A model generated the notes under the pieces. It had not been told where the DNA came from, ran no database searches, and saw nothing but the letters and a program-made list of their open reading frames with translations. The position numbers were made by a program, and so were the translations under genes. 22,820 nt of DNA from Cerioporus squamosus (Eukaryota > Basidiomycota > Agaricomycetes > Polyporales > Polyporaceae), in assembly GCA_022592435.1 (NCBI GenBank), contig JABYQS010000432.1, positions 1 to 22,820 on the forward strand, given 5' to 3'. The number at the start of each line of letters is the position of its first letter. The stretch's first letter is position 1. This document shows positions 9,583-18,900 of this stretch, piece after piece.

Positions 9583-9592
9583 TTTATATAAT
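9583..9592 (+). promoter_or_regulatory. TATA-like element upstream of the 9699 gene
   Basis: TTTATATAAT about 110 bp before the apparent start at 9699, followed by a pyrimidine-rich stretch, as is common in fungal promoters. It supports initiation near 9699 and argues against a distant upstream exon. Confidence 0.5.
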
Positions 9593-9698
9593 CTGCCCTT
9601 GTTCCTTCCTCTCGATTGGCCTGCGAATCCGACCGTGGTACTCCCCGTACAATACCACCGTCACCACTCTAGTCAAGTTCCCGACGCCCATCGGCACT

Positions 9699-10940
9699 TT
9701 GTCCGCGGAGCAGCAGCACAACATCGAATTGTCGAGCGAGCGGCTGAGGCGCCTCGGGTTGACGAAGGCCGAACTTCTGTCGGCATGGCCTGACGGATAT
9801 AGTGACGCCTCATACCAAGGATCAGATGCAGACCACAGCGAGCCGGGGGATGATGATAAGTCAAACCGTTCGTACAGATCTCAGTTTTCTAACGTCAGCA
9901 TTTTCCTACATCAGGGCCGCCTGGTTCCCTCCGGCGATCGGCCAGGGTGAAGCAGTCTAACGCAAACAAGGGCAAGGCGGTACAAGCTCCCAAGCAGCGT
10001 AGACGTCGCAAGAAGACAGCTCCTCGAGCTGCGGCTGTTCGCAAGCGGCTTCAAGAGTACGAGTCGCTCCATGATCCCTCTGCCACTCCGTCTTCGCCAT
10101 CTCCGCCGCCGGCACCTCCAGCCCCATTAGCTGACGCAGGCAAGTGGCACGTCCGTACTTTCTCTTTGCCTCTGGCTGACCATACATCGTGAACCAGACG
10201 CGGACGCAGACAAGTTCGAGTTGGATCCCGCAGAGATATCTTTCCAGGCCGAGTCTGTCGCCACTCAGGCGGACCGCGGAGCCAAGGACAACTACCCCGA
10301 CATCCTCGTCAGCCACAAGCAAGTGGTCAAGATGCGCAAACCGCGCGATGCTGCCTCCCTCCTGTCTTGGCTTGGGAGGCTGAAGGCGCAGGCACGACAT
10401 CAGTGCTTCCCCTTGATCGGAGAGCTCAAACGAGGCCCGGGTCGTTGCTTGCGCGACGAGGACCTCAAGGCCTCAATCCTCCTCCTTCTCAACGAGGCCG
10501 AATCCGAACTCCTATACTACGTCGCTGTCTACTTCTCGTGCGACCCTCATGCGTCCTCCGTCGTCGCCGTCTCTGGTGCAGGTGGTTACTGGCGTTGGGC
10601 GGTGATTCGACGTGAGCACGTCCCATCGGTCCGGTTGGCCAGCCGCATGAACCTCAGCGCAGCAGATATGGCGGAACTCGATGCGTACAACGACAAGTTC
10701 ACGGCGTGCTTCGCAGAAGAGGAGTGGTACTACCTTGGCACGCCGGAGTCGGACGAGGAGTGGACGAGGCTTCGAGACGAAGGCTTGATCCCGATTCTCG
10801 AGGCTCATGCTAGGGACTACCCTGGATCGCATGCTGTTCCCGTAGACGTCAAGGGGAAGGGTAAGATGAAGCAGTTTCCGGTGGGGAAGAGCGGATCGCC
10901 ATCCACGAGCCGGGTTCTGAGGAGCGCGACTCGTAAGTAG
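9699..10940 (+). CDS. Unknown nuclear-type protein, about 378 aa, three exons, TTG at the expected start
   Basis: Not recognised. Predicted exons are 9699-9867, 9915-10139 and 10198-10940, in total 379 codons. Intron 1 (47 bp) has donor GTTCGT, a perfect CTAAC branch site and acceptor CATCAG. Intron 2 is either a GC-AG intron (donor CAG/GCAAGT, 58 bp) or a GT-AG intron starting at 10155 (43 bp); both keep frame. The N-terminus (SAEQQHNIELSSERLRRLG) is acidic, the middle has a strong basic stretch (KQRRRRKKTAPRAAAVRKR) and a Pro/Ala linker. The C-terminal 240 residues look folded, with ILLLLNEAESELLYYVAVYF and YWRWAVIRREHVPSV. The tail (KGKGKMKQF...RVLRSATRK) is basic. No ATG exists in the open frame upstream, so the start codon appears to be TTG where ATG is expected. 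A role at DNA or chromatin is conceivable from the basic regions only. Confidence 0.7.
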
Positions 10941-11036
10941 TAATGCATGTTTAATTCTTGTAACCGAGATATAGTCAATTGCACGCGTCCTGAAGCCTGA
11001 GTACTTGAGTCCCCCGGTCACGAAGGCACCTGAGGA

Positions 11037-11044
11037 GATATACA
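11037..11044 (+). promoter_or_regulatory. Weak TATA-like element before the oxygenase gene
   Basis: GATATACA about 100 bp upstream of ATG 11144. Similar spacing to the other TATA-like elements in the window. Low weight on its own. Confidence 0.3.
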
Positions 11045-11143
11045 CTTCGGGAACTCCCGGACGCCGTGCAGGACAGAGCTGTCACGGATGCGCAACTTAT
11101 ACGAAACGGCCGTGACGTCTGCCCTTGTCCGCAAACCACGAAC

Positions 11144-12646
11144 ATGTCCGACCCACCGACCCTCGACCGCCTCCGCGAAGTCCTCACACAAAGTCTGCCG
11201 TATTGCAGTGGCACGCTGGAGCTCCCGACGACTCGTTCGAGCTCTTCTACGGCACGGACTCCCCAAAGTATGTAGGACGGCCCGCGATTCCTGTAAAGCT
11301 GACGAGCAGGGCCAATTTCCCCGACAGGTTCATCAAGCTCAACAAGACTGCCGACTCTCCAGACTCGCTCAAGGCGCTGCAGTCTGCCTGCGAGCCTGCG
11401 AAGTTCGGACGGGGCGACGAGACAGTGCTAGACGAGACCTACCGCAAGGCAGGCAAGATGGACACGAGCGAGTTCATGTTGCGCCTCGACGTGGTGCGCT
11501 CTGGGATACTCGGTGCCGCGTGCTCGAGCCTTCTCTGCGGGGAGCAGGTCAAGTGGAGCGTCACGGCAGAGCTGTACAAGCTCAACGTGTACGGTGAGTC
11601 GCCCGTTCAAGTTCTCGTGACTATATGCGCATATACCCACCGTCCCAGGCGAGGCCGCGTTCTTCAAGGCCCACCAGGACACCCCGCGCAACTCCAAGAT
11701 GTTCGGCTCGCTCGTCGTGGTGTTCCCGACGCCGCACTCGGGCGGTGCCCTCGTCCTCCGCCACGACGGCAAGGAGTGGACCTTCGACTCCGGCGAAATA
11801 CTCTCCAACGCGCCGAACCGCGTCGCGTACGTCGCGTTCTTCAGCGACGTCGAGCACGAGGTCCTGCCTGTCGTCTCGGGGCATCGCGTCACCGTCACGT
11901 ACAACCTCCATTGGGACGACTCCAACTCCAGGAAGACCGCGCACCCCGACGGCCTGGACATCCTCGACCCGCAGAACGCGAACGCGAACGACGTCGCACG
12001 CGAGATCTCCGCGCTCCTGGACAACCCTGCGTTCATGCCGAAGGGCGGCACGCTGGGCTTCAGGCTGCGCCACTCGTACCCCTTCCCGCGGGTCTGGACG
12101 GACGACGACCCCGATCCGCTCGATGAACTTCCCGGCTGGCTCAAAGGGAGCGATGCGGCCCTCTACGAGGCCGCCGAAGCGCTTGGCCTCACGCCGATGC
12201 TGCAAGTCTCCACGCACAAGAGGGAACAGACGATCCTACTGGACCGCTCTGTCCAGTTGGACAACTGGGAGCTCAACGACTCGGAGGTCGCGCAAAAGCT
12301 GCAGAAGCTCGGTCGCGTTGTCGTCAACGACGCTGAATACTCGTATTCGGAGCTCGAGATGCAGGAACGGGTGACGTGGGTGACTGGCAGCGCCGAAGAT
12401 GATATTGTCGAGGATTATGGGAAGACTTCGAGGAAGCCCAACCAGTTCTCGTCCCAGTACGTGGCGTACGGGAACGAGGCGAGCTTGGGGCACTTGTACA
12501 TGATGGCGTGTCTGACTGTGCGGGTGGGGCCGGCGGGCAAGAGGACGCAGGCTAGAGCGGTTGCGCAGGCTAAAGCTGCGTCGAAGGTTGGAGGCGGCTC
12601 GAAGGCTGCAGCCGGGAGGATAGTCAGAGTCGTGGCCAAGGCGTGA
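11144..12646 (+). CDS. 2-oxoglutarate/Fe(II) dioxygenase, prolyl-4-hydroxylase-like (copy 2), about 468 aa
   Basis: Predicted 2-oxoglutarate- and Fe(II)-dependent oxygenase; substrate unknown. The start is ATG 11144 (MSDPPTLDRLREVLTQSLPY). Exons are 11144-11267, 11310-11593 and 11649-12646; introns are 42 bp (GTATGT...GAGCAG) and 55 bp (GTGAGT...CCCAG). The catalytic core is visible: HxD as H145-Q-D147 (FFKAHQDTP), the family block MFGSLVVVFPTPHSGG, distal His H206 in SDVEHEV, and the 2-oxoglutarate Arg R216 exactly ten residues later (SGHR). All iron ligands are present. A C-terminal region of unknown fold ends in a Lys/Ala-rich tail. One base is missing in a C run near 11222-11225: the paralogues read GCTGCCCGACGA or GCTGTCCGACGA where this has GCTCCCGACGA. 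With that base the gene is exactly 469 codons. Without it a downstream start at 11125 in another frame would give a wrong N-terminus. Confidence 0.88.
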
Positions 12647-13234
12647 GCCGGAAGAGCTTGAGTTGTATTGCGGTTTCGGGCAAGTCGCGTCAAACATAGA
12701 GCGGCTATGCGAAGAGGTCAGTAGCTGTATGTAGGCATGGTGGATCAAGAACTCACAAATGACGGAAATGTCAGTAAAACGTCGCCTCGAGAGGCATATA
12801 TGGCAGCGAAAATATGCTATACACAATGGCATCCCGCCGGTCGAGATGCGTCTCCAGATTGATAGAGCACCCGCCTTGTGGATATCCGGATCCCAGTGAT
12901 ACGACGTGGCCGTCCACCTACTCGGCCCTGTGGTACGTCTTTGACCGAGGAGCTAGGATGATGCCGGTGTCGCATGGTAGAAGAGCGAGGCAGCCACTCG
13001 GAGCGCAGGCGAGTCCGCGGAGTCTCGGCGGGAGCGAGTTCTACATGAGGTATATAATCACCGTCAGCGGGAACACGGTTCGCAGACATGGCAGCATCCT
13101 CACCCCACTAGTACGATAGCTCACGTTCCTCGCAGCGGCGATCCGGGACAACAAGGGGCGCAGGCGCTTGCAAGACAACTTCTGTAGTGCTACGAGTCTC
13201 TGCTTCGTATACAATTCCGCGCAGACAGCGAGCC
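12647..13234. other. Intergenic stretch
   Basis: About 590 bp between the oxygenase stop and the possible start at 13235. Short frames on both strands have no recognisable motif or splice structure. Nothing supported. Confidence 0.5.
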
Positions 13235-14164
13235 ATGGCGGTGAGTATGATTGCTGAACGAGCCCGTTGTCATCGTTGTGGTCGTGGTCGTGGTCGCAGG
13301 TTAAGAAGGTTCGTATCGAGATTGATCGAGATCCACGGTTACGTGGTCCATAGGCGCCTTCGCAGTGGCGGTTGTCTTCCGCTCTCATTAGTACGACTCA
13401 GTCCTCAGTCGAAGCACACTCTCCCTCGCCACACCATACGCGGTACGTTCCATCTCCTGCCTGTTGGCGCAGGCTCGCTTCTGAACCCTGACCCTGACCT
13501 ACCTCGACTGACGCTGAACGCGCTTCGCATGACCCAGGAACGACTTCGGTTCCTCTGCCTCGACCTCCCGTCTGTTCCTGTTGTTGATGAATCCGAACCT
13601 CCCGAAGAGGTCGTCCCGTGCGACATCCCCTTCGTCGATCTCAAGGGCGACATGATCACCGTCTCGGCCGCGCTCGCCCGGACGCTGCACCGAATGGGCT
13701 GCTACGCGCTTGCGGGCGGGAACTGCTGTCCGCTCCCGCAGGACGTGGACTGCAAGCTCATGCTTGCGTTCCACGTGAGTTTGTGTCTCATATGCTTCAG
13801 GTTCTCAACGAGTGACTGTCGCTGTGCTTGCTACGTTCTAGTTCCCGGACTCTGGTCTGTTGGTCAGAGAGATCGACACCGTCTCGGAGGGCCGACGAAT
13901 CTCCCTGAACCTCCTTGCCTTCCGAGTGGCACAGGAAATGAAGACGTGCATGGTGAGCGCCATTTCCGCCGTCTTACTCTTGCTCTTGCTCTTCTCGCTG
14001 CCACTGACTTCGACTCGGACTCGGTCACACAGGACCTCGCGCGAGAAGCAGGGCGGCCGATGCGGTACAACGGACGCGACATACAGCTCGACAAGTTGGT
14101 CATGAAGCGGCTGCGGCGCGTCTCGAAGGACGCGTGGCAGCCTGAGTTCTGCATATGGTGCTGA
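13235..14164 (+). CDS. Unknown protein, at least 162 aa, three exons; 5' end uncertain
   Basis: Not recognised. The well-supported part is 13529-13774, 13842-13952 and 14033-14164, joined by introns of 67 bp (GTGAGT...TTCTAG) and 80 bp (GTGAGC...CACACAG), all in phase 0. It reads MTQERLRFLCLDLPSV, VPCDIPFVDLKGDM, TLHRMGCYALAGGNCC, then GLLVREIDTVSEGRRISLN and a basic C-terminus with MKRLRRVSKDAWQPEF, stopping at 14162-14164. That gives 162 aa from ATG 13529. The same frame is open back to ATG 13235, which would give 260 aa, but that part is Arg-rich and less protein-like. It also contains a good donor and acceptor (13241-13299), so the 5' exon structure may differ. No signal peptide or membrane segment. 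The Cys-rich GGNCCPLP region is notable. Confidence 0.6.
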   Translation: MAVSMIAERARCHRCGRGRGRRLRRFVSRLIEIHGYVVHRRLRSGGCLPLSLVRLSPQSKHTLPRHTIRGTFHLLPVGAGSLLNPDPDLPRLTLNALRMTQERLRFLCLDLPSVPVVDESEPPEEVVPCDIPFVDLKGDMITVSAALARTLHRMGCYALAGGNCCPLPQDVDCKLMLAFHVSLCLICFRFSTSDCRCACYVLVPGLWSVGQRDRHRLGGPTNLPEPPCLPSGTGNEDVHGERHFRRLTLALALLAATDFDSDSVTQDLAREAGRPMRYNGRDIQLDKLVMKRLRRVSKDAWQPEFCIWC

Positions 14165-14358
14165 TGGTGGGACGACTGGGGCACTTATATCAACAATGTC
14201 AGTGGGCTGCACAACCCTGGCGCGTCTGGGCATCACCATCAGGGTTCCGGGTGAGGGTGGATGTCCCATTCGCAGTGTGCGTGGTCGTTCTACTCCCTAC
14301 TCCTACTCCTTAGTGTATCATCAGACCGTCACCTTAGACCCCTCACCCCCACTCCTTG

Positions 14359-14378
14359 GCTCGCTCGCTCGCTCGCTC
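14359..14378 (+). repeat. (GCTC)5 microsatellite
   Basis: Five perfect copies of GCTC in the pyrimidine-rich region. A simple-sequence repeat with no evident function. Confidence 0.9.
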
Positions 14379-14976
14379 CTCATCTCGCCTGGCGGTTGAG
14401 CCGCGAACAATCTGTACTCCACTCCATCCAACGTCGTCGTCGTTGTCGTCGCTATCTGCTCGCATGTAGCTATAGATACCTTGGTAGTTGCTTCCCGCAT
14501 CCGTATCCGCATCCTTGCCGTCCTGTTGTCCTTGTCTTGGCAGAATTACCCCGTATCCGCTGAAGTTGTCCTTCAGCCTCTGAGCCTCTGTCCTGTGTCC
14601 ATATACTGCCCCAGCCTCGTCCGACTCCGCTGTCGTTTGTGACTAATTTGTATATAGTATTGTATCTCTCAGTCTTGACTGGGTGTCGGAACTGGAGTCC
14701 CACTTCGATCAGTCTGCCGACCTACACGGGGGTCGAGTCCACCTCGAGGCTAGCATGTAGGTGCGATAGGTACGGGACACGACGGATTATCAGATAGGTC
14801 AGGAATCAGTGCGAGACTCCAGCCGGGATGTGCGTCGACCTCTACCGTGATGATGGCATTGTGCGGTACTGTAGTAGTAGGTGCCATGAGCGACGCCGGG
14901 ACAGACAATTGTCCGCTCCTAAAGGTCATTGGGCAGTAGCTTTACCCGCACTGCGCATGACTCCATGGTTCGCCGC

Positions 14977-14987
14977 TTATAATTTAT
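14977..14987 (+). promoter_or_regulatory. TATA-like element upstream of the 15075 gene
   Basis: TTATAATTTAT about 90 bp upstream of ATG 15075. It is the best TATA match in this intergenic region, which supports the plus-strand gene that follows. Confidence 0.5.
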
Positions 14988-15074
14988 GGTAATTATGGTT
15001 GGTGGTTGAACCTGTCCCATATGTACTATCACGAACCAAGCCCCAGCCAGCCCTCTCTTCTGCATTGATCTGCA

Positions 15075-15554
15075 ATGTCTCCCTCTGCTGCATCAAGTCC
15101 TTCCGCACCCGGTCCAGACCGTGACACCTTACCCAAGCCCGTCAAGGAGTATATCCCACAGGAGCCCTCCCCAACTCTCGCATACGGCATCATCATCGAC
15201 GAGGACTGCATCTATCGCCGGAGCATGGTCCTGTATAAAGAATTGCGTGGCGAAGATCCTTCGCAAATGTCCCCCGACGCCGCACGCAACGCGGTCAGCA
15301 GCATACGTGGTCTTGCGATCATGACGATTCCCGACGACATATACTTCGCATTTCCCAACCTTCCTCGCCTGAAGCGCAACTTGCTCATCAAGAGCGACAT
15401 CGATGGGACGTGGCTGTTTATCTTCAAGGATAACAGCTCTCATGTCGCACTCCATGTCCCCCTGGACCCGGAGGACGTGAGGGGTGCGAAGAAGATGTTG
15501 GGCCTGCATCGGCAGGTGGCCAAGTGGCACCGCGTCTCCCAGTGTATGTTATGA
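15075..15554 (+). CDS. Small unknown protein, 159 aa (paralogue B of the 8955 gene)
   Basis: Function unknown. Single unbroken exon from ATG 15075 to TGA at 15552-15554. It is homologous to the minus-strand protein at 8955-9422 along its whole length after a variable Ser/Pro-rich start. Conserved blocks are PSPT-AYG, DPSQMSP, FPNLPRLKRN, TWLFIFKDNSSHVALH, LDPEDV and AKWHRVS. There is no signal peptide or membrane segment. The copy here is on the opposite strand to copy A and about 6 kb away. It converges with ORC1 (stop at 15915), and an AATAAA at 15883-15888 could serve as its polyadenylation signal, although it is 330 bp downstream. Confidence 0.83.
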   Translation: MSPSAASSPSAPGPDRDTLPKPVKEYIPQEPSPTLAYGIIIDEDCIYRRSMVLYKELRGEDPSQMSPDAARNAVSSIRGLAIMTIPDDIYFAFPNLPRLKRNLLIKSDIDGTWLFIFKDNSSHVALHVPLDPEDVRGAKKMLGLHRQVAKWHRVSQCML

Positions 15555-15914
15555 CGGTACGTCCCTAATTGACAGAAATCTTCGACTCAAAAATTCTCTT
15601 ACATAACCGTAACCTACACAGGTCGTTCTTCTTTCCGGTCTCTCATCTCCCCCCTCCTCCTCATGTGTCATAGATGGATGTGCGTGAACATCTCCCTCAC
15701 AGTCAGCAGGTGTTCGCAGTAGATCAATGCCAAAGTATTGGAAGCAAGATGGCAGTAAGAGGAGAGAGAAGTCTGTCTTCGAATCGAGCCGAACTTATGC
15801 CATACGTAACCTCGAGTGAGGAGTGACTTCAGTTTGACAATCCGTCGTGCGTTCAAACGCTGCTTGCATATGTATAATAACCAATAAAGATACAGATCTC
15901 TACGCCTCGACTCG
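15555..15914. other. Convergent intergenic region between the 15075 gene and ORC1
   Basis: About 360 bp between two convergent genes, so it should hold two 3' UTRs. AATAAA occurs at 15883-15888 on the plus strand. No supported gene. Confidence 0.5.
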
Positions 15915-18900
15915 TCAGACGTTCAGAGCGTTCCTCCAGCGAGGTCCGCCGACTTCCCCGAGAAACCCTCTCGACCTCGGCATACTCGAGGTTCAGCGCA
16001 AGCCGACGCTCGCCCTCTGCCTTCCGCGCGATCGCAGCGCCGTCCTCACATATGAGCGCATGCGACGCCAGCAGCGCATCCAACACAAGCGTCAGCTCGT
16101 CCGCAGAAGGCCGGCGGGTGGGATCGCCCTCTGCCTCGTTCGCGAGCAGGTTCAGGTAGAGGATGTGCTGGTGCTGGACCTCAGCCCACCTGATCTCCTC
16201 CACGCCCTCCTTTCGCACGCACTTGATCAGCGCAGCGAGCATGAGCCGCTCGTGGAACGACAGCTCCCGGAGGTACGCCGCCGTCGGCTGTTCTGCATCT
16301 CCTGATCACCTCCTTCACGTCGTCCGTGCGTGCCGCCTTCCGGAGCGGGTGCACGAGCTCGACCGTCCGCCGGCAGATGTCCAGCACGCGCCGGGCGTCC
16401 CCGCTGATCGACGACACTTTCATCGACGCGAAGCGCACGGCGTCCGGGGCGAGAACGTCTGGGGTATCCGCGGGACGGCCTGCTTTTGAAGCGGCGAGGC
16501 GCGCCTTGACGATCTGCTCGAGCTGCGGGGTCGTGTAGGGTTGGAAGTTGATGCGCACCATGCCTAGGCGACTGCGCACGCGCCCGGACATGACACGCTC
16601 TGGAAGGTCCATCGTGTTCGCGACGGCGAGCACGACGAGCTTCGAATTCGCGAGCGTCGGCCAGTTGAAGAAATTGTAGACCACGTCTTGCTTGGTCGTC
16701 ATCAGCTGGTCGAGCTCGTCCATGAGCACAACGCTGCCGCACTGCATCAGTATACTCCGCCTGAACGCGAGAAAACTCAGCGAGGACTCACCATGCATGT
16801 CCACCGGCTGGCCCGGCACGCTGCGTACCGCTGAAGTGCTGGGAGAGGTTCCGGAGAGCCTCCTTCGAGCTGATATTCATGTGCCCGTCTTTGGCCGTAT
16901 CGTGCCACATACTGCTTCCCAGAGCAGGCCGTACGCAGCCGCTGGCTCGGGGATCTTCAACCCGTTGATCTCCACGTAGGCGAAGGGATTCGCTTCCTGC
17001 AGGACCCGTCGTCAACAACCGTAGCTACGCAGTGTACCAGAACGTACATTCTGCTCTGCCATGCGCTTCAGCTCGCGCACGACGGCGTGAACCGTAGCCG
17101 TCTTCCCTGTGCCTGGAACCCCGAGATATCTGGACATAATGTCAGAGCAAGTCGGCAAAAGGGGTAAAAGTTACGCACAGATACATCCACCGCTTCCTTC
17201 CTCAAGCAACTCCTCGACGGCCCTCAGTACTCGTCCATACTCTTCTTCGCGACACGGAAGGCGCGCCGGTCTCGCAGCGACATGCAGGACATGCATCGCG
17301 CGTAACCATGCGTCGCCCTCCAGCCCGCGTGCCAAAGCGAGCTCGAGCGTGCCCTCCGCCGAGGAGGTGGCCGCACAGCGAGCGCGGTCTTCTTCCGACG
17401 ACGCAGCGCAGCCTTGAATGAGGCGTCGGCTGAGCGAGGGAGGACTTGTCCGCTCGCGGCCTTCGGGGCGTCCGGGGCGTCCTGGGTGTCCGAGGAGTGC
17501 GCGGGACTGTGCTCTGTCGCTTGCGCTTTCGCGGGGTCTTCGGCTCGTCGAACGAGACATCTCCCTCTTCTTCCTCATCTTCCTCCCCGGACGCCTCCGC
17601 GTCCGCCTCCTCGTCTTCGCTTTCCTCTTCGGCAGGGGGCGCCTCAAACTCATCTCCAGAGTCGCCGCTGCTCTCACCCTGCGAGTCCGAGTGAGCTGCT
17701 TTGCGGCTGGTAACGCGTCTCCGCTTGGCCGGACTCTTTCGCCCGTTTGTCTTGCCGTTATCAGCTTGTCCTTTCCCGGGCTTGACGTTCCAGGCCTCCT
17801 CATTCGGCCACGGCTGCTCGGACTGGTTCTCGTTACGCTCCGATAGTGTGCGCATGACACCATCACGAAAGTCGTCCCAGTGGAGCTCGTAGTAGATACC
17901 ACGCTGCTGGTCGATGGAGAGACGGCAGAAGAATGTATTCGTGGACTCGGTGTTATCAGCTTTGGCCTTGTGCGAGGAGGCGGCTGCAGTGGAGTGGGAG
18001 GATACGGTACAAGGGGATAAGACAGTAGAGGGTGGAAGGGTGGCGGTTGCAGTGAGCGTGTAGAGGACTTCGTTCTGAAAGTAGCGGTGTCAGCGGCTGA
18101 AGCGCATGAGAGAGGATGCGGAACGAATGAAGACAACAGGAATGAGCAACAAACTTAGTGCCACGCGAAGAGAACGTAGGCAGCGATCTACTGTACTACC
18201 ACGATGGTATCCGGCGACGACTTCCGACCTTACGGCTTTTGTCGCAACCATTCAAGAGATGATCATGCAGCTAGGAAGTACATTGCCTATATTTATGCAT
18301 ACGCGCATGCCAGAGGCTTGCACAGTAGGGCCGGGGACATGGAAGGGATGAAGGGCCTGCAGCATCGTCTCGGACGTGCGACCCCCTGAAGTCGTGCTGC
18401 CTGGACGCAAGGTCGCATATCGAATCATTATCTGGAAGGGACCAGGTAGACAGGAAGTCGTGGGGCTGCTACGGCCGTACCGCTCTTCAGGAAAGCGGGC
18501 GCATCGCACGAACCGTCGTCACGTTCATGATCCAGTCGCTTCGAGGTCTGCATGCCGGTCGAATGATTGCTATCCAGCTCGCCACCTGTCCTATCGCACG
18601 ACCGCACGACCGGCTCGCTATATCTTTAGCAGAGGTAGTGGGCCGCCAAGAATCTGACGATATGTCACGCGATGGGACGTCTGTCCCCATCCGCGAAGGC
18701 ATTTCACCTGCAAGCAGGCAAGACAGAGACCTTGCTAAGAGGAGTGGAGGCATGGTGTAGAGCGGGGACGTCTTCCCGGACAAGAAGCGTTACGGCCGCA
18801 AGCCGGTGGAAGCGTACGAGGCGAAAGTGCAGGACAGTGAAGTCCACTTAGAGTCCGGTCGTCGGGGGACTTCGGCCTTCACAAATTTCGTGAAGACCCC

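Larger units (their letters stand above)
14165..15074. other. Intergenic, pyrimidine-rich region
   Basis: About 900 bp between the 13235 gene and the small-protein gene at 15075. It is rich in CT tracts on the plus strand between about 14280 and 14650, includes a GCTC tandem repeat, and ends with a TATA-like element. No supported coding sequence or RNA gene. Confidence 0.5.

Noticed and set aside
11428..12217. Long minus-strand frames opposite the oxygenase
   Set aside because: The plus strand carries the conserved catalytic motifs; the minus frames are shadows.
13235..13528. Arg-rich 98-residue N-terminal extension of the 13529 gene as certain coding
   Set aside because: The frame is open, but it contains a good internal donor and acceptor and low-complexity basic sequence, so I kept it only as an uncertain 5' end.
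17300..17420. An intron explaining the ORC1 frame change near 17370-17416
   Set aside because: A GT-AG pair exists but would delete the conserved KAALRRRKKTALAVRP region; two single missing C bases explain it better.
17414..17846. Long plus-strand frames opposite ORC1 exon 2
   Set aside because: Antisense shadows of the repetitive, GC-rich ORC1 linker; no start context or homology.
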